Below, one piece after another: positions 7,502-15,943 of a stretch of 64,000 nucleotides of DNA. The number at the start of each line of letters is the position of its first letter. Positions within the stretch are counted from its first letter, which is position 1. This stretch comes from JAKVCB01 sp963578605. Its GTDB lineage: Bacteria > Planctomycetota > Planctomycetia > Pirellulales > Lacipirellulaceae. Below the pieces are notes generated by a model. That model was not told the origin of the DNA and did not search any database. It was given only the letters and a program-made list of their open reading frames with translations. The DNA lies in NCBI GenBank assembly GCA_963578605.1, contig CAUZEA010000012.1, positions 1-64,000 on the forward strand, read 5' to 3'. The translations under genes were made by a program, and so were the position numbers.

Positions 7502-8614
7502 TCAGCGAGAGAACTGCGTGTTGGTAAAAAGCGATGGCAGCCCGGTGTAGAGGTAGTACGCTCGAGGCGTGGTGAAGTCGAGTAGTGAGATCACGTCGAT
7601 TGGGAGGGGATGGTCACTTCGCGTTTGGACACCCATAATCGCATCGAACGCCGAGGGTTGCTTTTGGTATTGCACACAACGGAGCTCTTTTAAATCGTGA
7701 CCGGACAATTCAGCCACGCGGTCAATGGCTGCTTCGATGAAGCCAATCTTGTCGACGAGGCCAAGTTTAAGGGCCTGGGTCGCGATATAGATCTGGCCAG
7801 TTGCGATGTCATCCAGGGCCTTGGGATTTTCTTTGAAATCGGGGCGACCCGCCCGCACGATCTCTTTAAAGTCGTTGAAGCTCAAATCGACAAGTTCCTG
7901 GAGGACTTTCCGATCCTGCTCACTCATTGGCTTGGTAGGACTTCCCATTTGTTTGAGCGGGCCACTGGCAATCGAGTCATCCTGAATATTCCAGTTTTTC
8001 AGCAGACCGGAAATATCGTAGTGCGGGATGATGACCCCAATCGATCCGGTCCAAGTGGTTGGTTCGGCAAAAATGCTCTCAGGTTCGTCGCCCACGGCCA
8101 TAGCGATGTAATAGCCTCCGCTGGCGCACATGCTTCCCATGCTGACAATGACCGGGAACTTCTTGTCGTCAGAAGCGCGTTGCTTGATCAGTTCTTTCAA
8201 ATAATGGTAGAGGTAGTCACTTCCCGTGATGGTTCCTCCCGGAGAATTTATGCGGAGTACCACGCCGATGACGTCATCATCTTTCTTGACGCGGTCGATC
8301 TGCTTTTTCACAAAACCATTTCCCTCGATGATGGTACCTGTCACCGAGATAATGGCGATCTTGTTGGTTGCGTCGCGGGAGAGCGAATGGAACTTTTCTT
8401 GAGGGCCGCTGGTCAGGTTGAAGTAACTTCGATAAGACGCCGACATTCCCAGAATGACCAGGATGGCAATTCCCAGCGCCAAGATCAGGAGTTTGCCAAA
8501 CCGCCCAAACATCGTTGCTTTTTGCTGGAGGATGATTTGCGGAGGGGGCATTTCTGGAGCGGCAGGGCGAGGGTTATTTGAGGGAGTGGCTGCGTTGGGA
8601 TCCAAATCAGTCAT
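7502..8614 (-). CDS. sppA: Signal peptide peptidase SppA-type serine protease (S49)
   Basis: A 370-residue membrane-anchored protease of the S49 family, which degrades released signal peptides in the membrane. A proline-rich N terminus of about 38 residues precedes one transmembrane segment (LLILALGIAILVILGM, about 42-58). The ClpP-like fold carries the catalytic serine in MGSMCASGGYYIA and the lysine of the Ser-Lys dyad in GPLKQMGSP. RINSPGG is the oxyanion-side motif. It is the single-domain form found in many bacteria, not the tandem E. coli type. It ends 13 bases before rlmN on the same strand, so the two may be co-transcribed. Confidence 0.9.
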   Translation of the reverse strand: MTDLDPNAATPSNNPRPAAPEMPPPQIILQQKATMFGRFGKLLILALGIAILVILGMSASYRSYFNLTSGPQEKFHSLSRDATNKIAIISVTGTIIEGNGFVKKQIDRVKKDDDVIGVVLRINSPGGTITGSDYLYHYLKELIKQRASDDKKFPVIVSMGSMCASGGYYIAMAVGDEPESIFAEPTTWTGSIGVIIPHYDISGLLKNWNIQDDSIASGPLKQMGSPTKPMSEQDRKVLQELVDLSFNDFKEIVRAGRPDFKENPKALDDIATGQIYIATQALKLGLVDKIGFIEAAIDRVAELSGHDLKELRCVQYQKQPSAFDAIMGVQTRSDHPLPIDVISLLDFTTPRAYYLYTGLPSLFTNTQFSR

Positions 8615-8896
8615 GGGACGGAATCTCCGCTGGAAGGTCGTTGGCTACCAATTAGCATGTGGCAGCTAGTAATGAGAATTTTATGCGTAGTCAAGGATTG
8701 AACAAGTTCCAACTGAACGCAAATTCCGAGGATGGCGTTTTGGTCACGCCTATATGGGCTGAAATTGGATAGAATATGGGGCTGTGCCACCCCTGAAGCG
8801 GGTCAGCGGGTGTTGCCTTAATTGCCAGACTGCGGCTAAAGTACAGGCTTGGTTTCGCCAGCATCACAAATAACAATTGTCGCAAGGAGTTGCCGG

Positions 8897-9646
8897 GTGT
8901 TTGTTTCTGCGTCCACGGAATGTTTCCCCGATCTTTCGCCTCCCCAAGTTTTGCAAATTTTGGTTGATTTGCAGTTCACAGCCGTTGAGCTGGCTGTCCA
9001 TGAAGAAGGGGGCTTTGTGCGACCATCCGAAGTATTGGCTGATGTTGACAAGGCGGCCCATTTTTGCCGCGACACCCACCGGCTGGACATCGCCGGCTTG
9101 AATGTCCAGCTTGCTGCCGAGGGGGAGACCTATTACAAGCAGTTTGAGGCCATCAGCAAATTGGCCAAGGTGATTAAGGTGGTCACGATCATCATACCGT
9201 CAGCCGAGTTGGGTACCCCTTTTAACGAGGAAATCGAGCGACTCCGGCGACTGGTGAGCATTGCTTCCTTGGACGGTGCGGTTGTTTGTGTAAAAACGGA
9301 GATTGGTCGAATGACCGAGGATCCCAGTACAGCGGTTGTCCTCTGCGACAACGTCAAGGGTCTCCGACTGGCGCTCGACCCAAGTCACTACATTGCCGGA
9401 CCTCATCAGGATGCCAACTATGACAAGGTTTTTTCCTACGTTCAACACGTGCATTTGCGTGATTCGACCAAAGAGGATCTCCAGGTTCGCGTGGGGCAAG
9501 GAGCAGTTGATTATGGTAAGCTCTTGCAACAGCTTGCCAAAGTTAAATACGACCGTGCCTTGTCGGTCGAAATGGAGCCAATCGAGGGACTGGATCACCA
9601 TGCCGAAATGCGCAAAATCCGGTTGCTGCTAGATAGCCTCTTGTAA
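8897..9646 (+). CDS. Sugar phosphate isomerase/epimerase-like TIM-barrel protein
   Basis: A 249-residue protein of the xylose-isomerase-like TIM-barrel (AP endonuclease 2) superfamily. Typical pieces are FTAVELAV near the first strand, LALDPSHYIAG (metal-side DxxH-like strand) and VQHVHLRDS near the sixth strand, ending with LSVEMEPI. The start is GTG 8897 because AAGGAG at 8884-8889 lies seven bases upstream; a TTG at 8849 is in frame but has no such site. Family members isomerise or epimerise small sugars with a divalent metal. The substrate cannot be told from sequence. No sugar-operon genes are adjacent. Confidence 0.8.
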   Translation: MFVSASTECFPDLSPPQVLQILVDLQFTAVELAVHEEGGFVRPSEVLADVDKAAHFCRDTHRLDIAGLNVQLAAEGETYYKQFEAISKLAKVIKVVTIIIPSAELGTPFNEEIERLRRLVSIASLDGAVVCVKTEIGRMTEDPSTAVVLCDNVKGLRLALDPSHYIAGPHQDANYDKVFSYVQHVHLRDSTKEDLQVRVGQGAVDYGKLLQQLAKVKYDRALSVEMEPIEGLDHHAEMRKIRLLLDSLL

Positions 9647-9984
9647 AGGAACGAGCGGCAGATGGGTCGTTTCAGTTGCCTGTCACAGGAGGGTTTGCAT
9701 TTCTTTTGCGTTGCACGGTCGAGAAGATCCATGTGGCGTCGTGGGGTCGTTCTGGCGTGGTGTCCCGATTTGATAGCGAGATTTTTCTGATTACCATCAG
9801 TAGCGGGAAAAGCGACTCGCCTTTTCTGCGGAACTTTCCCTGCGGTGAGGGGTTATCATTGCTGGACGTGTGGGCCTGCGCGCAATCTGCACGGTTGAAC
9901 CAGGCGGTAGCTGGCCGCCCACCTCCACTTGCCCTAGACTACCATTACAGGGTGTTTTGTCCTCTGAGATGGAGAAAGGGACAC
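9647..9984. other. Leader region of the second ECF sigma gene
   Basis: About 340 bases between the isomerase-like gene and the second ECF sigma factor. The sigma frame stays open to 9676, but the upstream translation has no relation to region 2 of sigma factors. I see no clear hairpin, repeat or promoter pair. Confidence 0.4.
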
Positions 9985-10605
9985 TTGTCGATTAGCGAGT
10001 CAACGGCCCATCGATATACGCTCCAAGACCCAGATGTGCGGTTGATGCTCCAGGTACGCGACGACGACAACGCGGCTGCCTTCGAAGAGCTGATGCTACG
10101 CTATCAGAACCGACTGGTATCATTGCTGGCACATCAAGTCGGGCGCCGTGACATGGCGGAGGATTTGGCCCAGGATGTATTTCTGCGTGTCTATCGATCC
10201 CGCGAGCGTTATGTGCCGGGAGCCAAGTTTTCAACCTGGTTGTTTACAATTGCAAATAATGTGGCGCTCAATGCAATGCGGACCCTTGCCCGCCGCAAAG
10301 AGGTAAACCTGGCTGCGCCGAGTGCGGCGGAGACGGGTGCCAATCCCATTGAGGTGAGGGCACTGGCAGCCAGTGGGCTGATGCCGACCCGGCAATTCGA
10401 CAAAGCTGAGTTGCTGCAAATCATACAGAGAGCGATCGAAACGCTCAACGATCGCCAACGCATGGCCGTTTTGTTGTGCAAGTTTGAGCATATGAGCTAC
10501 GTAGAAATTGGTGAAATCATGGAGATGTCACCCCAGGCAATCAAGTCCTTGTTATCTCGGGCGCGAAGCAAACTCCGCGAAGTGATCGAACCATATGTGA
10601 CCTAG
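9985..10605 (+). CDS. ECF-type RNA polymerase sigma factor (RpoE/SigW-like)
   Basis: A 206-residue sigma factor. Region 2 at about residues 18-90 has AFEELMLRYQNRLVSLLAHQ, DMAEDLAQDVFLRVYR (core-binding) and FSTWLFTIANNVALNAMR (the -10 binding helix). Region 4 at about 140-195 has LNDRQRMAVLLCKFEHMSYVEI and the helix-turn-helix IMEMSPQAIKSLLSRARSKL. The start is placed at TTG 9985, preceded by a purine-rich GGAGAAAGGGA stretch, because the longer frame adds unrelated sequence. The gene is separated from the downstream anti-sigma by only three bases, so it is almost certainly co-transcribed with it. Confidence 0.9.
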   Translation: MSISESTAHRYTLQDPDVRLMLQVRDDDNAAAFEELMLRYQNRLVSLLAHQVGRRDMAEDLAQDVFLRVYRSRERYVPGAKFSTWLFTIANNVALNAMRTLARRKEVNLAAPSAAETGANPIEVRALAASGLMPTRQFDKAELLQIIQRAIETLNDRQRMAVLLCKFEHMSYVEIGEIMEMSPQAIKSLLSRARSKLREVIEPYVT

Positions 10606-10608
10606 CCG

Positions 10609-11700
10609 ATGAATTCCCCCAAATCAAACAATGATCGTGAACTAGAAGAGTTGGTTGCCTATCTTGACGGCGAGTTGCAACCACAACCATGCGGCGCCGT
10701 GGAGAAACGGCTGTCAAATGACGATGCGTACTTGCATGAGCTACAAAGCTTGGACAATGTTTGGAGTGCCCTCGACGAGCTTCCCCAGGTCACGGTCGAC
10801 GAATCGTTTTCTCGTAGTACCATTGAAATGGTTACGGTGGCGGCAGAACGCGATGTAGCGAAGCGAACCACATGGTTACCAGTGCAACACCGCAGGCGAC
10901 TGTTCCTGTTTGCAATTGTGGGTATTCTGGCCGCAACCGTGGGATTTTCCGCTACCCGAATTCTGGTTCCCAGCACACCTGGGGAAAAGGCTGAGCTGCA
11001 GAAAAGTTCTCCTCAGCAACCTTTACGGATGATGCGCAACCGCGATCACCCCGCAAACCGGCTCTTGTCGGAGGAGGATACCGGGGCCTTGAAAAAAGAA
11101 ATCAAGGCCTTTTTCGAAGAGAACAAAAGGAGGATTGCAGAGCTAGTCCGTCGCGGCAAAGGTCCCGGGGCGGAGTGGATGATCCGTCAGCGACCAGACA
11201 CGCTGGCTGCCATATTTGCGGTGCGAATGCTCGACTCGGGACCTGGAAGAGACGAATTGTACAAACGGCTGACAGGGGTTCTAAGCGATCCGACGCAACA
11301 ACGTATCGCCCAACTTCCTGAGCCGGAAACCAAAAGGCAATTGCGACGCTGGATTCACGAAGCGTTTTCAAGTGAGGTCACGGTGGATGACCTGGAAGAT
11401 TGCTTTGTCACGGGGTTCAGCAACGACGAGCGAGAAGAGCTTTTAGCGATGTCCTGGCCAGAAATGAAAAGGCGATTATTTGAACATTACCAGAAGCACA
11501 TGTTCCCGACACCCAATGGTCCAGCTCTTCGGGATATGCCACCGTTTAGACCCGATCGGAACCGCCGGCGTCGCGGACAGCGGGGCGGTGAACTTGGCCC
11601 ACCAGCGGGACGAAGACCCGGCGAGCCGCGCCATGGTCCCCTCGGTCCTGGTCCCCAGGGCCCCCCGCCACCACCGCGGTCCCAGAAAGATGAGCCCTAG
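10609..11700 (+). CDS. Anti-sigma-factor-like membrane protein, Pro/Arg-rich tail
   Basis: A 363-residue protein. The N terminus (ELEELVAYLDGELQPQ) is the acidic helix typical of planctomycete anti-sigma proteins; the HxxxCxxC zinc motif is absent. A transmembrane segment lies at about residues 103-122 (LFLFAIVGILAATVGFSA). The exported part has a helical stretch rich in Lys/Glu (about 140-300) and ends in a low-complexity Arg/Gly/Pro tail (about 310-363). It starts three bases after the ECF gene. It probably sequesters that sigma factor at the membrane, inferred from context. Confidence 0.78.
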   Translation: MNSPKSNNDRELEELVAYLDGELQPQPCGAVEKRLSNDDAYLHELQSLDNVWSALDELPQVTVDESFSRSTIEMVTVAAERDVAKRTTWLPVQHRRRLFLFAIVGILAATVGFSATRILVPSTPGEKAELQKSSPQQPLRMMRNRDHPANRLLSEEDTGALKKEIKAFFEENKRRIAELVRRGKGPGAEWMIRQRPDTLAAIFAVRMLDSGPGRDELYKRLTGVLSDPTQQRIAQLPEPETKRQLRRWIHEAFSSEVTVDDLEDCFVTGFSNDEREELLAMSWPEMKRRLFEHYQKHMFPTPNGPALRDMPPFRPDRNRRRRGQRGGELGPPAGRRPGEPRHGPLGPGPQGPPPPPRSQKDEP

Positions 11701-11778
11701 CCGTGCTGTTTTCACCTCAGGAGCTGAACTTTTCAGGTGCAGCTCAATTCCCGGCAAGCTGTCGGTCAGCGATCTGAG

Positions 11779-12924
11779 CTACGAAGCCTGATCTTGCAAC
11801 TGCTGTAAATGGCCCATGGCATAGCCCACAAGATCGCCGCGATTCCGCATTATTTCGAGATACAAATCCCAATCACCCGATTTGCGGGCGAGGGTCAGCG
11901 TGGTAGGTGCGAAGGGAGAAAGTGACGTGGTTGTCGAGACCAGGTCGTTGTATGTCACCAATGCTTTGTGATATTGCTGTGCGCGGTAGAGCAGAATGAG
12001 ATAGGTTTCGATCGCGCCGCTGCCGAATTCTTCCACCGACGTTTCTTTGGCTTGTTGGGCAAAGAAATCGAGAGCTGTTTCCACCTCGCGACCAAGCGTT
12101 GCCAGGAACAAGAGCCGATGACTTGTGTACGGGTCGGCGAAAGGGGGGTCGCCAGGATATTGCAATTTACGACCTAGGCGGCGGCCATATTCAGTCAACT
12201 CGATAGCAAGTTCCAGTGTGGTCGGGTCTTCCAATAACCGCGAGAACCGCACGACCGACCCCAGATGCGAGGTGTCGACGTGGTAGCTGTCGTTGTCGAA
12301 CAACCAGCCGCGGTCAGCAACCATTGTGGTCAAACTGGTTTCCTCTGGTGGGCGGCCCTCAACACGCTCAACATGCGCTCGAACATTCCCGAGCAGTTCC
12401 ACGTGTAAATGGCGGAGCAGCACGACAGCACAGGCACGCTGATCGTTTTGATCGAGCGAGCCGGCGATTCCCTCGAAAGTTGTGATTGAATTGCAGGTCC
12501 CGTAGTGACCCAGCATCCAACCCAGGCCACGCTCAACGGCCACACCTTCATGAAGGGCAACCTGAATCAACTCCTCGATACTTTTTTCATCGGGGATTGC
12601 CCGCTCAAGCGATTCCCGGACAAGCGTCTTTTCTCCCGCGGGGCGCAGATACATCCACCCTTCCTGAAAACGACCTTTTTCCAGTAACAACTGTCCCACC
12701 TCGCGGCAAGCCGACAAGTAGGCCTGTTCTACGTCGCTGCGGGTGGGTTCGGGTAGATCGTCAAGGTTCCCCGCCTTATCAATCGACAGTGCCAGGCGAT
12801 GTCGACTTTGAACGAGGCGTGCATCAAACAACTCGTGGAATTTTCCAGCGGCGACCAATTGCCGAGCCAGCTCTTCAAAAAGCTTGTCCGCATCGCCAGC
12901 AAGTGAAGCAATCTTGTCAAACAT
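11779..12924 (-). CDS. Conserved-looking helical protein of unknown function
   Basis: A 381-residue soluble protein with no signal peptide and no motif I recognise. It is mostly amphipathic helix and resembles TPR-type bookkeeping proteins: FEELARQLVAAGKFHELFDA at the start, REVGQLLLEKGRFQEGWMYL near residue 100, and AIETYLILLYRAQQYHKAL near 325. It stands alone between an anti-sigma gene (convergent) and a Gfo/Idh gene on the same strand. Codon use and length support a real gene. The function is unknown; a protein-interaction role is only a guess. Confidence 0.7.
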   Translation of the reverse strand: MFDKIASLAGDADKLFEELARQLVAAGKFHELFDARLVQSRHRLALSIDKAGNLDDLPEPTRSDVEQAYLSACREVGQLLLEKGRFQEGWMYLRPAGEKTLVRESLERAIPDEKSIEELIQVALHEGVAVERGLGWMLGHYGTCNSITTFEGIAGSLDQNDQRACAVVLLRHLHVELLGNVRAHVERVEGRPPEETSLTTMVADRGWLFDNDSYHVDTSHLGSVVRFSRLLEDPTTLELAIELTEYGRRLGRKLQYPGDPPFADPYTSHRLLFLATLGREVETALDFFAQQAKETSVEEFGSGAIETYLILLYRAQQYHKALVTYNDLVSTTTSLSPFAPTTLTLARKSGDWDLYLEIMRNRGDLVGYAMGHLQQLQDQAS

Positions 12925-13011
12925 AAGTCAAGGTTTATTCGCAACTGGTTGCCGGAAAATTGCCACCGGCAAGATTCCATCGGGTGTGATAGCCCTGCCA
13001 CTCAGCTTGAA

Positions 13012-14358
13012 CTACACCTCGTACCCACTGGGATATTCGGGGTGGACAATTCGTTGGAGTGCGGGAGCGTTCAGCGGGACGAGTTCCTTGGGATCCCAAT
13101 CGAGTCGACCCCGTTTCCAGACGGCGAGATTCCCAAGCAGGATGGTTTCGGTGAGGGGACCTGCGTAGGTGGCAAAATTGGAGACTGGCAGTTCGCTGGG
13201 GTTGCGCATGGCGTTGAACCATTCTTCGACGTGACCGGGGGAATGGGGGTACTCGACATCCATGGTTTCGACATCGCCGATGATCTCATTGCCCATTTCG
13301 GCGTAGTCGCCCGCCGCATACATTGTTGCGCGGTCGCCGATCATCAGGCAGCCTGACACATGGGGCGGCGGTGTGGCGTCTTTGCCACTCCCGGTGGTGA
13401 GCGTGACATCATCAAACAGTTCGATGGGTGGAAGTTCCCCCCCGTCGTACCAGGTCATGGTGAATCCAGGCCGCCCATTCAGTTCAGGGAATTCGTATTT
13501 GATTCTTGACCAGGCCGGAAAAGCGTCGCCGTCATGCTCGGGACACTCTGCTTCGACCGCAATGGGGTCGCGCATGTTCAATGCCATGAAAGGCAAATTG
13601 CACGTGTGGCAAGCCATGTCTCCCAGGGCACCGGTGCCGAAATCCCACCAGCCCCGCCAGGCAAAGGGATGATATCCGTCGCCAAAGGGGCGATACGGCG
13701 CCGGCCCGAGCCAGGCTCGCCAATTCAGCGAATCGGGCACAGGCTTCATCGTCGGCCGACTTTCAGGTACTGGCCACACGGGTCGATTCGTCCAGATGTG
13801 CACATCGGATACCGTTCCGAGTTGCCCCGCCCGGACCTGATGAGCCGCTTTTCGCATGGGGTTATATGCGGTGAACTGGTTGCCCATTTGGGTGGCAACT
13901 CCAGTCTCGGTGGCGATTTCACCCAGTCGACGGGCTTCCCAAATCGTCCGCGTAAGTGGTTTCTGGCAGAAGCAGTGTTTGCCCATGCGCATCGCCTTGG
14001 AAGCAATGACCGCATGGTTGTGATCAGGAGTTGAGACGGTAACTGCGTCGATCCGATCCCCCAATTGATCCAACAACTCGCGGAAGTCGGAGTACTTGTG
14101 GTCGATTTGCGTTCCCAGCTTTTTTTCAATTAGTTCAACGACGTTAGAGTCGACATCGCAGACAGCATAAATTTGTCCAAACTTGGCGGCGTTCTTGGTA
14201 TCGGAATCTCCTTTGCCACCGACGCCAATGCAGGCGACTTGAATCTGTTCGTTAGCGGAAGTGCTGGTCGCTGCCCGCAGGCCGCTGGTGATCCAGTAAC
14301 CCATTCCGGCCATGGCTGATGTCTGCAAGAATTGGCGACGGTTACCGTAAGTGGACAT
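13012..14358 (-). CDS. Gfo/Idh/MocA-family NAD(P)-dependent oxidoreductase, Tat-exported
   Basis: A 448-residue protein with a twin-arginine signal (GNRRQFLQTSAMAGMGYW) and a Rossmann fold starting at IQVACIGVGGKGDSDTKNA. The HCFCQKPLTRTIWEARRL stretch matches the family (E)KP motif, here QKP. The start at ATG 14358 has GAGGA a few bases upstream. Family members oxidise or reduce sugars and related alcohols with a bound nicotinamide cofactor. Planctomycetes carry many Tat-exported copies with unassigned substrates, and this one gives no further hint. The frame is open upstream to 14481 but the signal peptide fixes the start. Confidence 0.88.
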   Translation of the reverse strand: MSTYGNRRQFLQTSAMAGMGYWITSGLRAATSTSANEQIQVACIGVGGKGDSDTKNAAKFGQIYAVCDVDSNVVELIEKKLGTQIDHKYSDFRELLDQLGDRIDAVTVSTPDHNHAVIASKAMRMGKHCFCQKPLTRTIWEARRLGEIATETGVATQMGNQFTAYNPMRKAAHQVRAGQLGTVSDVHIWTNRPVWPVPESRPTMKPVPDSLNWRAWLGPAPYRPFGDGYHPFAWRGWWDFGTGALGDMACHTCNLPFMALNMRDPIAVEAECPEHDGDAFPAWSRIKYEFPELNGRPGFTMTWYDGGELPPIELFDDVTLTTGSGKDATPPPHVSGCLMIGDRATMYAAGDYAEMGNEIIGDVETMDVEYPHSPGHVEEWFNAMRNPSELPVSNFATYAGPLTETILLGNLAVWKRGRLDWDPKELVPLNAPALQRIVHPEYPSGYEV

Positions 14359-14544
14359 TTCGGGAATCCTCAGGGGGCGCGACAAGGGGACAACAGGGGT
14401 AAAATAGACGGGGTCTATGGCCCCCACAACCCGTACCATAACGGCCAGCGATGGTTTGGGTGCAAGACAGCCCACCATCAAACGACCGTATCGGCTATGA
14501 TAAACAATAATTCCCGTATCAACCAGTACTTGCCCTGTCTACCG

Positions 14545-15882
14545 ATGTCTCCGAACCGTTTTCTTTTATTGCACCGCTACCATTTCGTGAGCCTGCAGAC
14601 ACTGCAACTTCGGCGGATCCTGATGATGATGAGCGCCATACTTGGCGGTTGGTCGGCTACTGCCGAGGGAATAGACAAACCGGCAGCTGAAGCGGGGGCA
14701 GCAAGCCCCGAAATGCTGGAGACGCGCATCGGCCGGCTGCGCGGAAAAATCAGGCGAAATGAGGCAGGGGAAATCGTCGAAATCGACCTCAAGAATCGGC
14801 GTGCCAGGGATGACGATGTACGAATGTTCGGCGCTGCCCCGCAGCTGACAAAACTCGCCCTGTGGGGTTCCGGGATCACCGACGCGAGCATTGACAGCCT
14901 GCTCGGCAGCGAGAATCTCGTACAGATTGACCTGGAGAACACTCGAATTACCGATGCTGGCCTGGCGAAATTGGCAACCCTTCCAAAGCTCAAATCGATC
15001 GCACTTCGACGAGCCACCCGAATCACCAACGAGGGGATCTCGACTTTGGCGACGATGCCCAACTTGACCTATCTCAAGATCCTCTACACGCGAGTCACGG
15101 ATCGGGCGTTGGCAGACCTGGCAAACGCGAAGAAGCTCCGCTTGCTCGATGCGCGTGGTTGCAACATTTCAGACGTTGGGCTTGCGCATTTGGCGACAGC
15201 AACATCCCTGGTGAGTCTGAAGCTACGGAGTTCCGCGATCACCGACGCCGGCCTTGATCATTTGGCTGGGCTCCAACGGCTACGCGAACTGGCACTGGAA
15301 GACGCCAGGCTTTCGGACGATGGCATGCAGTCCCTGGCCCGCCTCACCAAGCTTGACAGCCTCAGTTTGCTCCGTGTTCCCATCGGCGACGAGGGTCTCT
15401 CTCCGCTCAGTTCGCTGAAAAAGATGCGGACACTCAACTTGCGTGCAACCTATATCAGCGGCGAAGGGTTAAAGCATTTGGATGAGATGCCGCAACTTCG
15501 CAAGCTCGACCTCAGCGAAACCGGTGTAGGGAGCGACAGCCTGATTCACCTCTCAAAGCTGCCTGAACTCGCCTGGCTGAACTTGTGGAATACAACCGTG
15601 CGGGATGAGGGATTGGAAAACCTTGCAGTCCTTCCAAAACTTACCTACTTGAATCTCGAAAACACCGGTGTGACAAATGCGGGACTGGCCAGGCTGGTCG
15701 AGGCACCCAATCTCCAAACGCTGGTGCTTGCCGAGACCGAGATCACGGATGCGGGACTCGACCATCTGGCTGCCATCAACTCGCTCCGCAAGGTGAATCT
15801 TCGCCTGACCAAGGTCAGCCAGGATGCCGTGGAACGATTACGCCTGGCAAGGCCCAGGCTCGTCATCGAAAGCGACTTTTAA
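14545..15882 (+). CDS. Leucine-rich-repeat protein, probably exported
   Basis: A 445-residue protein. A short hydrophobic N-terminal stretch (RRILMMMSAILGGWSATAEG) looks like a signal peptide or anchor. From about residue 85 to the end it is a run of roughly fifteen ~24-residue leucine-rich repeats of the type LxxLxLxxTxITDAGLxxL, for example IDLENTRITDAGLAKLATL. This ITDAGL subtype is frequent in planctomycetes. In-frame starts also occur at 14497 and 14332; 14545 is preferred because the longer version overlaps the divergent gene. LRR arrays bind proteins or glycans. The partner is unknown. Confidence 0.82.
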   Translation: MSPNRFLLLHRYHFVSLQTLQLRRILMMMSAILGGWSATAEGIDKPAAEAGAASPEMLETRIGRLRGKIRRNEAGEIVEIDLKNRRARDDDVRMFGAAPQLTKLALWGSGITDASIDSLLGSENLVQIDLENTRITDAGLAKLATLPKLKSIALRRATRITNEGISTLATMPNLTYLKILYTRVTDRALADLANAKKLRLLDARGCNISDVGLAHLATATSLVSLKLRSSAITDAGLDHLAGLQRLRELALEDARLSDDGMQSLARLTKLDSLSLLRVPIGDEGLSPLSSLKKMRTLNLRATYISGEGLKHLDEMPQLRKLDLSETGVGSDSLIHLSKLPELAWLNLWNTTVRDEGLENLAVLPKLTYLNLENTGVTNAGLARLVEAPNLQTLVLAETEITDAGLDHLAAINSLRKVNLRLTKVSQDAVERLRLARPRLVIESDF

Positions 15883-15943
15883 AAACGGGCTGACACCTGC
15901 TTCCGCTGCGATCGGTGGCAGGAAGGTTTTGGCAGCTGTCGGG

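Noticed and set aside
7697..8581. Plus-strand ORF of 294 residues within sppA
   Set aside because: It is antisense to SppA, which has clear catalytic motifs on the minus strand.
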